From Desulforudis sp. (GTDB lineage: Bacteria; Bacillota; Desulfotomaculia; Desulfotomaculales; Desulforudaceae): a DNA stretch of 57,741 nucleotides. Under the pieces are notes generated by a model. The model saw nothing but the letters and a program-made list of their open reading frames with translations. It was not told the origin of the DNA and did not search any database. Below are positions 46,516 through 54,235 of the stretch, one piece after another. Within the stretch, counting starts at the first letter, position 1. Every line of letters starts with the position of its first letter. The stretch spans positions 1 to 57,741 of the forward strand of contig QZIR01000047.1 in NCBI GenBank assembly GCA_003604975.1. The letters are read 5' to 3'. A program made the translations under genes and the position numbers.

Positions 46516-46731
46516 ATGGTGTACTCCTGCGCGATAACCGTGGCGGAAGTCCAGACTTTCACCGACCTGAACCCTTACGAGGCGAGCGACCTGGCCAGGC
46601 TGCTCAACCGCCTGGCTTCGCGGCATGGGCGGAGCGGCCTGGCTTTGATGCTTAGGAACCTGGCCGCGGTGGCCGACGTCAAATTCGAGGAAACCGACGA
46701 GGCCGGGCCGGAGTCCCGGGAAGCGGCGTAG
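46516..46731 (+). CDS. Small unknown early protein
   Basis: This 71-residue product (VAEVQTFTDLNPYEASDLARLLNRLASRHGRSGLALMLRNLAAVA) has an AGGGGTGA ribosome-binding site. Predicted helical, soluble. No recognised family. It sits directly before the zinc-finger gene. Confidence 0.55.
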   Translation: MVYSCAITVAEVQTFTDLNPYEASDLARLLNRLASRHGRSGLALMLRNLAAVADVKFEETDEAGPESREAA

Positions 46732-46732
46732 C

Positions 46733-47206
46733 GTGGACCTGATTGAATGCCGGCGTTATCACGCCAGGCTGACGCAACAAGCCTGCCTGGATTACCGGGC
46801 GAGCCACCCGGACGCCTGCGTGGGATGCGAGGGAGGAACAAAAAGCCTCACCGCGGTCAAGAAAAGGGAGGGCGACTTGGGAGCAAAAAAAGAAACCAAA
46901 TGTTTGAAGTGCGGCGAAATCAAGCCCAATCACAGACGCGGTCGCTGCGTGAACTGCTACCAGAAAGCCAGAAGGGCCGGCGAATTTACGCCCCGACCGC
47001 GCCGACTGGACAAGCCCGGCCACAAAGACGAGCCTTTGAACCGACCGCGCCGGCTGGCCGGACTGGACGTACACCTGGTGTTCACCCCAAAAGACGCCGA
47101 CCTTTTCGGTCGGCTGAAGGCCTTGGCTGAACGCGAACGTCGGAGCCTCGAGCAACAAGTTTTTTGGTTCCTGGACAGGCAATTGCCTGCCGAAATGCAA
47201 CAATGA
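46733..47206 (+). CDS. Zinc-finger protein with C-terminal RHH-like helix
   Basis: This is a 157-residue product (GTG start). Cysteine clusters are CRRYHARLTQQACLDYRASHPDACVGC and CLKCGEIKPNHRRGRCVNCYQ, followed by a basic linker and HLVFTPKDADLFGRLKALAERERRSLEQQVFWFLDRQL, a ribbon-helix-helix-like end. It probably binds DNA or RNA. Last gene before a long spacer. Confidence 0.65.
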   Translation: MDLIECRRYHARLTQQACLDYRASHPDACVGCEGGTKSLTAVKKREGDLGAKKETKCLKCGEIKPNHRRGRCVNCYQKARRAGEFTPRPRRLDKPGHKDEPLNRPRRLAGLDVHLVFTPKDADLFGRLKALAERERRSLEQQVFWFLDRQLPAEMQQ

Positions 47207-47534
47207 GCACGCTTTCAAAGCCGATTTCGTTGCCCGAGTTTTGAGTCGGGTCAACGGCGGACCTGGGGTGACAACTACCGCTTTTGACCCCTCGCCCCCG
47301 GATCGGCCGGGGGAGTGAGTTTCCACCACAAAGACACAAAGGACACAGGGATTAATATTTTTGTCTTTCCCCGTGCTCTCTATGTCTCGGTGGCGAGTTA
47401 ATCAATTCCGGCGCGCCCGGCTCCGAGGCGCTCAATATCGGGCCATGACGACCTCCTTGCTGCCCGGCCGCCCCGACGGGAAAAGTAGCGTCGCGCCTTC
47501 CACGCGACTGCCAACGGGGCTTGAATAGCAATTC
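47207..47534. other. 328-base intergenic region with hairpin and long palindrome
   Basis: It contains a GC-rich hairpin (CCCCCGG 47295-47301; CCGGGGG 47307-47313) and an imperfect palindrome of about 71 bases (47323-47393, separately listed). The remainder (47394-47534) codes for nothing obvious; the ParB gene start lies at its right end. Confidence 0.6.
47323..47393. repeat. Host-type dispersed palindrome
   Basis: Starts CCACCACAAAGACACAAAGG and ends GTGCTCTCTATGTCTCGGTGG; the two arms are partial complements. The style (CCAC.A.AGACAC.AAGGACAC) is that of intergenic repeats in many bacterial chromosomes. Its presence in a phage suggests capture from a host. Confidence 0.55.
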
Positions 47535-49382
47535 GTGTCATCAAGCTGCGCTCAATGCGAATTTCACAAGGGCATGGCCAACCCGAAGCGCGGGGTGAAA
47601 ATACCCGGCGGCACGGGTAAATGTATTCGGCCGGGAGGCCACTGCAACCCCGAAAAGGCTTGCGGGAAAATCGGTGAACCGCCCGCAACAAAAAAGGAGA
47701 GGACCTCCATGATTCAATCATACAGGGAAATAGAGTTAAGCCAGATCAAGCCCAGCCCGTTCAACCCCAGGAAAAGCTTTTCTGGACCCAAGTTCGACGA
47801 ATTGGTGGCTTCGATCAAGGAAAAGGGCGTCATCGAACCGATCGTGGTCCGGTCGAAAAACGGGGCTTTCGAGATCGTGGCCGGCGAACGACGTTTCAGA
47901 GCATTGTCACAAATCAGCCGGGAAAACGGTAATGGCGATTCGTTGATTCCGGCCGTGATCCGGGAACTGGACGACGACCAGGCCTTCGAGGTCCAAACCA
48001 TCGAAAACCTGGTCCGCGAGGATCTGACCGAGCTCGAGGAAGCCCGCTGCTTCCAGGCCTACCTTGAGCGGCGCAAGGGTGTGGTGGCCCTGGAGGGTCT
48101 GGCCGAACGCACCGGCGTCAACCCGCGTTACATCCGCCGGCGCGTGGCGGTGCTGGCCTTGCCGGAAAGCGTGCTCGAGGCCTGGGAAACCGGAGCTGTT
48201 GTTTACGGGCATTTAGAGCAACTGTTAAGACTCAACGACGATAAAGAAAAAACGTCTCTATTTGAGATGGTCAGAGATCGCAACTTAACCGTCAAGCATT
48301 TAAGGGAAGAAATCAATGAAATGTCGCCGGAACTAAGCACCGCCTTGTTCGACCTGTCTGAATGTCTGACCTGCGTAGAAAACTCGGATGTACAGAAAAA
48401 TCTGTTCGGCGATCTAGGCGGTGAAAAGCTTTGCCTTAACCGAAAGTGTTTCAAGCAAAAACAAAACAATTGGCTCCTGGCCAACTGGAAGAAATACGGG
48501 AAAAAGTATGGCACCAATGGATTCCGGTTCATGGAAGATGTTTGGAACGAATATAATTACATCTGGAGCAAGGCCGGCTCTGAATGTAAGGTCTGCAATA
48601 ATTTTGTCAGTTTGGTTGAGCTTAATGGCAAGCCTCGAGTAAAAACGGCCTGCATCGGCGACAATAAATGCTTTAATAAACAAAGCCGCACCGAGAAGGC
48701 ATCCAGGAACAACAATCATAGCCAGGGCGCGGCCTCCCAGCCCGACGAACCCGCCTCGCCGGACTGGCACGGCACGTATTTCCGCGAGCGGTTCTTCCGT
48801 GAACGGATTCCGGTCGGCTTTGAAAGCACAGACCTGGACGGCCTTGAAGTCAAAAAGTTAATCCTGGCCGCATTGTTGAAATCAAACCGGGAACTATTTG
48901 AATGGTTCAGCCGTAATTACGCCAAGCGCGAAGAAAAAGTTGAAAGAGGCCTCTGTTGTTTTCTTTCAGCGGAGGAAATGCTTGAATTTGTCCTGTCCAT
49001 GAAGCCGGATCAACTGCGCGCGACTCTCAAGGACGCGGCCGTGCAGGTGGTTTTACAGCGCGACTTTTCACCGATTGGCCGGCGCATCGTCGGCGAAAAA
49101 CTTCTGGGCTTGAACCTGGCAAAGGAGTGGGTTTTAGACGAGGAATACCTGAACAAGAAAACCAAGGCGGAAATCCTGAAGCTGGGCGAGGAATTCGGCG
49201 TCTTCGCCGACAAAAAAGCCAAGGTCTTTTTGTTCGAGAAGCTTCTGAAAAAGCGCGGCGAATTCAAGACCTGTAAAAAAAGCGAGCTGGTCCGGGTTTT
49301 CATCGAGTCCGGCGTGGACCTGGCCGGCAAGGTTCCGGCCGAAATACTCAGTCAAAAATGGTCCTGGCATGGGGCGATTTAG
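47535..49382 (+). CDS. ParB/RepB-like nuclease-domain protein with Cys-rich N-terminus
   Basis: This is a 615-residue frame (GTG 47535). Residues 60-260 are a ParB/Spo0J-type domain: IELSQIKPSPFNPRKSFSGPKFDELVASIKEKGVIEPIVVRS, EIVAGERRFRAL and IENLVREDLTELEEARCFQ, then a HTH (LAERTGVNPRYIRRRVAVL). The first 57 residues form a Cys cluster (CAQCEFHKGMANPKRGVKIPGGTGKCIRPGGHC) usually seen in a separate small protein. An internal ATG at 47709 has its own AGGAGAGG, so both a fusion and a shorter ParB may be made. It is likely a replication or partition factor. Confidence 0.8.
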   Translation: MSSSCAQCEFHKGMANPKRGVKIPGGTGKCIRPGGHCNPEKACGKIGEPPATKKERTSMIQSYREIELSQIKPSPFNPRKSFSGPKFDELVASIKEKGVIEPIVVRSKNGAFEIVAGERRFRALSQISRENGNGDSLIPAVIRELDDDQAFEVQTIENLVREDLTELEEARCFQAYLERRKGVVALEGLAERTGVNPRYIRRRVAVLALPESVLEAWETGAVVYGHLEQLLRLNDDKEKTSLFEMVRDRNLTVKHLREEINEMSPELSTALFDLSECLTCVENSDVQKNLFGDLGGEKLCLNRKCFKQKQNNWLLANWKKYGKKYGTNGFRFMEDVWNEYNYIWSKAGSECKVCNNFVSLVELNGKPRVKTACIGDNKCFNKQSRTEKASRNNNHSQGAASQPDEPASPDWHGTYFRERFFRERIPVGFESTDLDGLEVKKLILAALLKSNRELFEWFSRNYAKREEKVERGLCCFLSAEEMLEFVLSMKPDQLRATLKDAAVQVVLQRDFSPIGRRIVGEKLLGLNLAKEWVLDEEYLNKKTKAEILKLGEEFGVFADKKAKVFLFEKLLKKRGEFKTCKKSELVRVFIESGVDLAGKVPAEILSQKWSWHGAI

Positions 49383-49398
49383 GTAGGCGTACCACCCA

Positions 49399-52125
49399 AT
49401 GAGACCCCAGTGGCAGGAACAGAACCGGGAGCGGGTCCGGGCTGCGGTCGACTACCGAGGCTACTTCCGGGAGCGCGTCCGGGAAATCAAGCCGGCCGGC
49501 CAGGACCAGGTCGTCGGGCTGTGCCCGTTTCACGGCGACACCAAGCACAGCCTGTCCGTCAACACGACTTCGGGCCTATGGAACTGCAAGGGCTGCGGCG
49601 AATCCGGCGACATCTTCAGCTTCCACGCCAAGTTCCACAGCCTGGGCGGGTTCAAGGAAGCCATGCTCGACCTGGCCCGGCTGTACGGCGTGACCCTCGA
49701 GCGGGGCCCGGCCGGCGGGCAGGGAAAAAAACCGGGCGTCGATTCCTCAGGGCCAAAGCAGGAGCCCAAGCGCCAGGCCGAACTCGATCCGGGCCTGGTC
49801 GAAAAATATCACCAGGCTCTACTGGCCAATCAGGCCGGGCTGGACTGGCTGGCCAAGGAGCGCCTCATCAGCCTAGACTCGGTCAAACGATTCAGGCTGG
49901 GCAACAAGCTCGACGAAAAGCGCCTGATCATCCCCGTTTTCGACGCCGGCGGCCGGCTGCTCAACCTCCGGCGCTACAGCCCGCACGCAGAGCAAAAAAT
50001 GCTCAATTGGCCCGGCTTCGGTGGCGCGGCCATTTACGGCCTGCCTGAACTGGCCGCGCTGCCTCTCGACGAGGAAGTCATCATCTGCGAAGGCGAGCTC
50101 GACCGGCTGGTCCTGGTCCAGGCCGGGTTTAACGCCATGACCCACACCAACGGCGCCCTGTCTTTCCAGAAGGATTGGGCCGAGCTATTCAAGGGCCGCC
50201 GGGTTGTCCTGGTTTACGACGCGGACAAGGGCGGGCTCCAGGGCGCGGAAAAAACCGCCGCCATCCTGGGCCCGGTGGTCGAGTCCCTAAAAGTAGTGGA
50301 CCTCAAGGCCGCCGGCCTGGTCGAGGGAACGCCGCAGTCGAAGGATATTACAAATTTGGCGCGCAAGGCCCCTGGCTGGCCCCAGGCGTTGCGATCGGCC
50401 ATCGAGGCTGCCCCAACATTCAGTCCCGGCTTTAACGCCTTTGTGCGGGTCGTGGAGAAGGGAGGCGTCTATTGGAAGATCAAGAAAGACGGACTGGAAG
50501 AACCTATCAGCAACTTTACCCTGGCCCCGACCCGGCGGATCAAGGTCGAGCGCCAGGAGGTTCTCGAGGCCCTGGTCTGCATGAACGGCCACGGCCGGTC
50601 CGAGGTGACCCTCTGGCCGCACCATTGGGCCTCGAAGGTCGCCTTCAAAAAGGCCCTGGGCGATTTGGGCGCGGGCTGGGTCGGCGCCGAAGACGAAATC
50701 CAGCAGATCAAGGTTTTGACCGCGGAAAAGCCCTGCCCGAAATACCGGGGCGAATCCAAGCTGGGCCTGCACCTGCGCGACGGCCGGTGGGTCCTGGTGG
50801 CCAGCAACCGGACCCTGACGGCGACCGGCGAGATCGAAGACCTGATCTTCTGGTCCGAGAATTCGACCCGGATCGGGTACGAACCGGACAAGATCAAGCC
50901 GGCCGACGCCGGCGAAACCAAGCAGGTCGTCGAGGCCTTGCTGGATTTCAATGAACCTTCGGTGGTCGCGCCGATCCTGGGCTGGATGGGCGCCGTGCCC
51001 TTCAAGGCCAGGCTGGTCGAAGCCGTGCCGCAGCTCCGCCGGCAATTCCCCATCCTGCTGCTCTGGGGCGAACGCGGGGCGGGCAAGACCAAAACCGTGG
51101 AAATGGTCTTGCTGCCGTTTTTCGGCGACCACGAAGGCCCGCGCAAGGTGGACGAAATGACCCGCTTCACCTTCATGCTTAACGCCCACAGTACCAACCT
51201 GGTGCCCCTGGCCTTTGACGAATACAAACCGTCCAAGCTGAACCCGAGGCAAATATCGGAAGTCAGCGGCTTCTGCCGGTCCTGCTACAACGCCCTGACC
51301 GGCGAACGCGGCCAGGCCGGCCCCGAAGGCCTGACCTCGAAAGTCTACACCTACACCGCGCCGGTCATCCTGCTGGGCGAGCAGACCCTGTTTGAGCCGG
51401 CGCTCAAGGAACGGATCATCGAGGTCATCTGCACCAGAACCGGCCGCGAAGGCCGGCGGCACATCCAGGAGTTCATGCTGCTCAACCTGGCCGGCGCCGG
51501 ACTCAAGTATCTCCGCTGGAGCCTGGGCCTGCCCGACCAGGAAATCGCCGCGATCTGGAAGGACGAGTTCAAGGCCGCGGATGCCGCCTTCGAGGACCGC
51601 ATCCGACAGAACGTGGCCACGGTGCGCATGGGCCTCCGGCTCTGGCAGCGACACCTCATCGCCGAGGGTGTCGAAATTAACATTGACCCGCTCCTGGCCG
51701 CGGTGGACCAAGGCCAGAAGGCGGCCCTCATCGGCGAAGGGCCGCGTCCCAAGTCGGACATCGACCTGATCATCGAAGGGATCGGCGCCATGGCCGCCAT
51801 GGCCGGCAAGGAACTGGTCAAGCAGGACGAGGACTTCCGGGTCGTGGACGACCGGCTGCTGCTGCGGCTCCAGACGCTTTATCCCAAGTTTCGCAAGTGG
51901 GCCCGCGAGTACAGCTTCGACGGCGAAGTGCTGGACGAAAGCAGCCTGAAAAGGCGGCTCAAGGGCGAACCCTATTTCATCGGCAAGACGACCATGAACG
52001 TCTTTGAGGGGTCACAGTACGGCGCCCCTAAAAAGACGGTCAAGGTCTACGCCCTGGACGTGGGCAAGCTAGACGCGGCCGGCGTGGACCTGACCGGGTT
52101 TGGCCTCGAGGAGACGCCATTTTGA
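49399..52125 (+). CDS. Replicative primase-helicase
   Basis: This is a 908-residue two-part enzyme. The primase has a CHC2 zinc finger (VVGLCPFHGDTKHSLSVN...WNCKGCGESGDIF) and a TOPRIM domain (EVIICEGELDRLVLVQAGFNA; VVLVYDADKGGLQG). The C-terminal ATPase has Walker A (ILLLWGERGAGKTKT) and the acidic AFDEYKPSKL region. It loads and primes replication. The candidate origin lies just downstream. Confidence 0.88.
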   Translation: MRPQWQEQNRERVRAAVDYRGYFRERVREIKPAGQDQVVGLCPFHGDTKHSLSVNTTSGLWNCKGCGESGDIFSFHAKFHSLGGFKEAMLDLARLYGVTLERGPAGGQGKKPGVDSSGPKQEPKRQAELDPGLVEKYHQALLANQAGLDWLAKERLISLDSVKRFRLGNKLDEKRLIIPVFDAGGRLLNLRRYSPHAEQKMLNWPGFGGAAIYGLPELAALPLDEEVIICEGELDRLVLVQAGFNAMTHTNGALSFQKDWAELFKGRRVVLVYDADKGGLQGAEKTAAILGPVVESLKVVDLKAAGLVEGTPQSKDITNLARKAPGWPQALRSAIEAAPTFSPGFNAFVRVVEKGGVYWKIKKDGLEEPISNFTLAPTRRIKVERQEVLEALVCMNGHGRSEVTLWPHHWASKVAFKKALGDLGAGWVGAEDEIQQIKVLTAEKPCPKYRGESKLGLHLRDGRWVLVASNRTLTATGEIEDLIFWSENSTRIGYEPDKIKPADAGETKQVVEALLDFNEPSVVAPILGWMGAVPFKARLVEAVPQLRRQFPILLLWGERGAGKTKTVEMVLLPFFGDHEGPRKVDEMTRFTFMLNAHSTNLVPLAFDEYKPSKLNPRQISEVSGFCRSCYNALTGERGQAGPEGLTSKVYTYTAPVILLGEQTLFEPALKERIIEVICTRTGREGRRHIQEFMLLNLAGAGLKYLRWSLGLPDQEIAAIWKDEFKAADAAFEDRIRQNVATVRMGLRLWQRHLIAEGVEINIDPLLAAVDQGQKAALIGEGPRPKSDIDLIIEGIGAMAAMAGKELVKQDEDFRVVDDRLLLRLQTLYPKFRKWAREYSFDGEVLDESSLKRRLKGEPYFIGKTTMNVFEGSQYGAPKKTVKVYALDVGKLDAAGVDLTGFGLEETPF

Positions 52126-52310
52126 TGACCGGATCGGCCTTGAGCCTGAATGCCGCCCCGCATCGGAGCGCGGCCGACGTAAACCGAATATCCCGATTTT
52201 CGGAGACCACCCCGGGCTCGCGGAATGGCGCCAAACCGGATAAACCGCGTTTGAGAGACTACCATCAAAAGCGAAAGCAGTTTACTAAACCGGCCCCAAA
52301 CCGGCCCTAA
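52122..52310 (+). CDS. Doubtful small ORF at the edge of the origin region
   Basis: This 62-residue frame (SALSLNAAPHRSAADVNRISRFSETTPGSRNGAKPDKPRLRDYHQKRKQF) overlaps the primase stop. Its second half lies in the iteron-rich DNA and is shaped by the AAACCGG repeats. Probably not a functional protein. Confidence 0.25.
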   Translation: MMTGSALSLNAAPHRSAADVNRISRFSETTPGSRNGAKPDKPRLRDYHQKRKQFTKPAPNRP

Positions 52311-52556
52311 ACCAGTCTTTATGTAATGGTTTCAATGAATAAACCAGTTAAACCAGTTTTTAAAGAGACCTACCCCTTGTGCGCGCGCGCACGCGCGGGA
52401 GTATTATATATATCTAGTACTAGAATGTAAACGCGCGCGCGCACAAGGGGTATATGGCCTCGAAAATCGGTTTAACCGGTTTAACCGGCGATATTATTAG
52501 AAAAAGACCGGTTTAGGATCGGTTTAGGCCGGTTTAAGAAAAGGGAAAAGCGGTTT
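52233..52556. other. Candidate phage replication origin: mirrored iterons around a Z-prone inverted repeat
   Basis: Left side: seven AAACC(G/A)G-type units at 52233, 52242, 52287, 52298, 52309, 52341 and 52350. Right side: six complementary (N)CGGTTT units at 52467, 52476, 52508, 52519, 52529 and 52550. Triplets on both sides are about 11 bases apart, one helical turn. Between them lies a 20-bp perfect inverted repeat (52371-52390 / 52433-52452) containing (GC)n and an AT-rich core with CTAGTACTAG. It is 0.1 kb after the primase-helicase gene and non-coding. This is the expected make-up of an iteron-regulated origin. Confidence 0.78.
52371..52452. repeat. 20-bp perfect inverted repeat with alternating GC arms
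   Basis: Arms TACCCCTTGTGCGCGCGCGC (52371-52390) and its exact complement (52433-52452) enclose 42 bases with TATTATATATATCTAG. Alternating purine/pyrimidine GC steps favour Z-DNA or cruciform extrusion, and the AT core favours melting. Centre of the iteron array. Confidence 0.9.
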
Positions 52557-52560
52557 ATGT

Positions 52561-52842
52561 ATGGAAATCATTAAAGAAAAAGACATGACCCTCAAGGGGA
52601 TCGTTCAGGCCCTGGCCGCCGACGACCTGATCAACGAATACCTGGGCCGGGCCAAGGTCCTGCTCGACGGCGGCGCCTGGTGGAAAAGGGTCAAGGCCTA
52701 CCTGGGCGTCCTCAACACGGCTTACGCCGACCAAGAAGTCAGCCCGGCCGAGTTCAAGGCCAAGCTCGACGCCTTGCTCACCGGCCTGCGTAAAGGCTGC
52801 CGCCGGGTCCAGGCCGGCCTGGAAAAGAAAAAGGCGGCGTAA
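52561..52842 (+). CDS. Small unknown protein right of the origin
   Basis: This 93-residue product (KGIVQALAADDLINEYLGRAKVLLDGGAWWKRVKAYLGVLNTAYADQEVSPAEFKAKLDALLTGLRKGCRRVQ) begins ATG 52561 directly after the last iteron. Helical, mildly basic end. No recognised family. A replication-initiation accessory is possible by position only. Confidence 0.55.
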   Translation: MEIIKEKDMTLKGIVQALAADDLINEYLGRAKVLLDGGAWWKRVKAYLGVLNTAYADQEVSPAEFKAKLDALLTGLRKGCRRVQAGLEKKKAA

Positions 52843-52853
52843 AAGGAACGCTA

Positions 52854-53063
52854 ATGAACGACAAGGAAATCGTGGAAATCGACGTCGAGATCATCTGGGA
52901 AACCAGCGACGCAGTCTGGGTCACCGACGGCTTCACCCGGGCCTGGCTGCCCAAGTCGCAGATCAAGCTTCCGGACGACGTCAACGAAGCGGCGATCGAG
53001 CCGGGCCAAACCCTCACCGTCGAATTGCCCGCCTGGCTGGCCGAAGATCGGGGGCTCGGCTAA
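52854..53063 (+). CDS. Small unknown protein
   Basis: This is a 69-residue, acidic protein (EIVEIDVEIIWETSDAVWVTDGFTRAWLPKSQIKLPDD). The motif WETSDAVWVTDGFTRAWLPKSQI resembles small phage proteins in replication regions. The stop overlaps the VRR-NUC start by one base. Function unknown. Confidence 0.6.
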   Translation: MNDKEIVEIDVEIIWETSDAVWVTDGFTRAWLPKSQIKLPDDVNEAAIEPGQTLTVELPAWLAEDRGLG

Positions 53064-53452
53064 TGCCCTTGAAAGGAAAAGCGCCGGCTCTCGAACACCG
53101 GGAGCAGCGCGCGCTCATGGCCTGGGCCGGGTGGCACGAATACGGCCGGCCCGAACTGCGGCTGCTTTTCGCCATCCCCAACGGCGGCCACCGTCATCCG
53201 GCCGTGGCCGGCAAGCTTAAAGCCGAAGGCGTCAAGGCCGGCGTGCCCGACCTTTGCCTGCCCGTGCCGAAAAACGGCTATCACGGGCTGTTTATTGAGA
53301 TGAAGGCCCCGGACGGCCGCGCTACGCCTTCACAGAAGGCCTGGCAGCGCCTCCTGACCGCGTACGGCTACCGCGCCGAGGTCTGCCACGGCTTCGAGGC
53401 GGCGCGCAAAGTCATCGAGGATTACCTTGGTTATCATCCAGTTTCAGGTTGA
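53063..53452 (+). CDS. VRR-NUC domain nuclease
   Basis: This is a 129-residue PD-(D/E)XK nuclease of the VRR-NUC type: EHREQRALMAWAGWH, LLFAIPNGGHRHPAVAGKLKAEGVKAGVPDLCLP, GLFIEMKAPDGRATPSQKAWQRLL. Catalytic D in GVPDL and E-x-K in IEMK are intact. Phage copies are thought to act in junction or end processing. It follows the origin block and precedes the terminase genes. Confidence 0.88.
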   Translation: MPLKGKAPALEHREQRALMAWAGWHEYGRPELRLLFAIPNGGHRHPAVAGKLKAEGVKAGVPDLCLPVPKNGYHGLFIEMKAPDGRATPSQKAWQRLLTAYGYRAEVCHGFEAARKVIEDYLGYHPVSG

Positions 53453-53687
53453 AGTCGCCCGCGGCTGGAAGGCCATCGCCCGGCTTATCGGCGCCGACAG
53501 CCCTAACACGGCCAAGGTGGTTTTTCGCCGGGAAGGCCTGCCGGTGACCTACGAGATCGGCACCCCGACTTTAACCAACGTCGAATACCTCGCCTGGCGG
53601 TTCCAACGGGGTCAAACCGGGCTTTCAGGCCTGGCTAGTTCAATTTTGACTCCAGAATATGCAATTTTGACGTCCGCGGCCGCTTGA
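53427..53687 (+). CDS. Small unknown protein before terminase
   Basis: This 86-residue product has a TTG start that overlaps the VRR-NUC end. GWKAIARLIGADSPNTAKVVFRREGLPVTY is a short HTH-like segment, seen in small phage DNA-binding proteins. Low certainty on the start. Confidence 0.5.
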   Translation: MVIIQFQVEVARGWKAIARLIGADSPNTAKVVFRREGLPVTYEIGTPTLTNVEYLAWRFQRGQTGLSGLASSILTPEYAILTSAAA

Positions 53688-53740
53688 CCTTTAAATTTTT
53701 TCCGCTCAAACTTATTAGGCAACACTGGAAAGGGGCGCCG

Positions 53741-54235
53741 ATGGCCAAGAGAAAGCCGACTAAACAGAACGCCTGGTTAAAGCACTTCCTCAACGAAGGC
53801 TGCTCGACCACCTTTCTCAACGCCACCGAGAGCGCCAAGCGTGCCGGGTACCTGGCCTCCAGCGACGAGTCCTTCCGGTCTATCGGTTACCAGAACTTTA
53901 CTAAACTAGCTGACAAAATCAATACTTGGCTCGACGAGCACGGCCTGTCCGAAAGCGCCCTCAAGATCAAGCTGGTTTCCCTGCTCAACGCCAGGGAGAC
54001 CAAGTTTTTCGCCCACGAAGGCCGGGTGGTTGACGAACGCGAGGTCGAGGCCATCGAGGTCCAGCGCCGGACCCTGGACCTGGCCTTCAAGCTCAAGGGT
54101 TCATACGCGCCGGAGAAGCACGATCATTCCGGCGAGGTCGCGCTGCCGGTCAAAATTGATTTTTCTGACCTGACCCAGGAAGAGCGGGATGCAATTAGAG
54201 CAATCCTTAGCCGCCGCGCTGCATCGGCCGGTTGA
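53741..54235 (+). CDS. Terminase small subunit
   Basis: This is a 164-residue protein. NAWLKHFLNEGCSTTFLNATESAKRAGYLASSDESFRSIGYQNFTKLADKINTWLDEHGLSES is the DNA-binding region of small terminases, followed by an oligomerisation helix and IDFSDLTQEERDAIRAIL, a typical C-terminal motif contacting the large subunit. ATG 53741 is chosen; a longer frame to 53684 lacks a ribosome-binding site. It overlaps the large subunit gene by 47 bases. Confidence 0.8.
   Translation: MAKRKPTKQNAWLKHFLNEGCSTTFLNATESAKRAGYLASSDESFRSIGYQNFTKLADKINTWLDEHGLSESALKIKLVSLLNARETKFFAHEGRVVDEREVEAIEVQRRTLDLAFKLKGSYAPEKHDHSGEVALPVKIDFSDLTQEERDAIRAILSRRAASAG

Noticed and set aside
50287..51711. 474-codon minus-strand ORF opposite the primase-helicase
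   Set aside because: Antisense shadow due to high GC; the plus-strand gene has CHC2, TOPRIM and Walker motifs.
52325..52345. GGTTTCAATGAATAAACC as a repeat-family member
   Set aside because: It shares only TTTCAAT; it is part of the iteron region and lacks the CCACGCC and GGCGAC arms.
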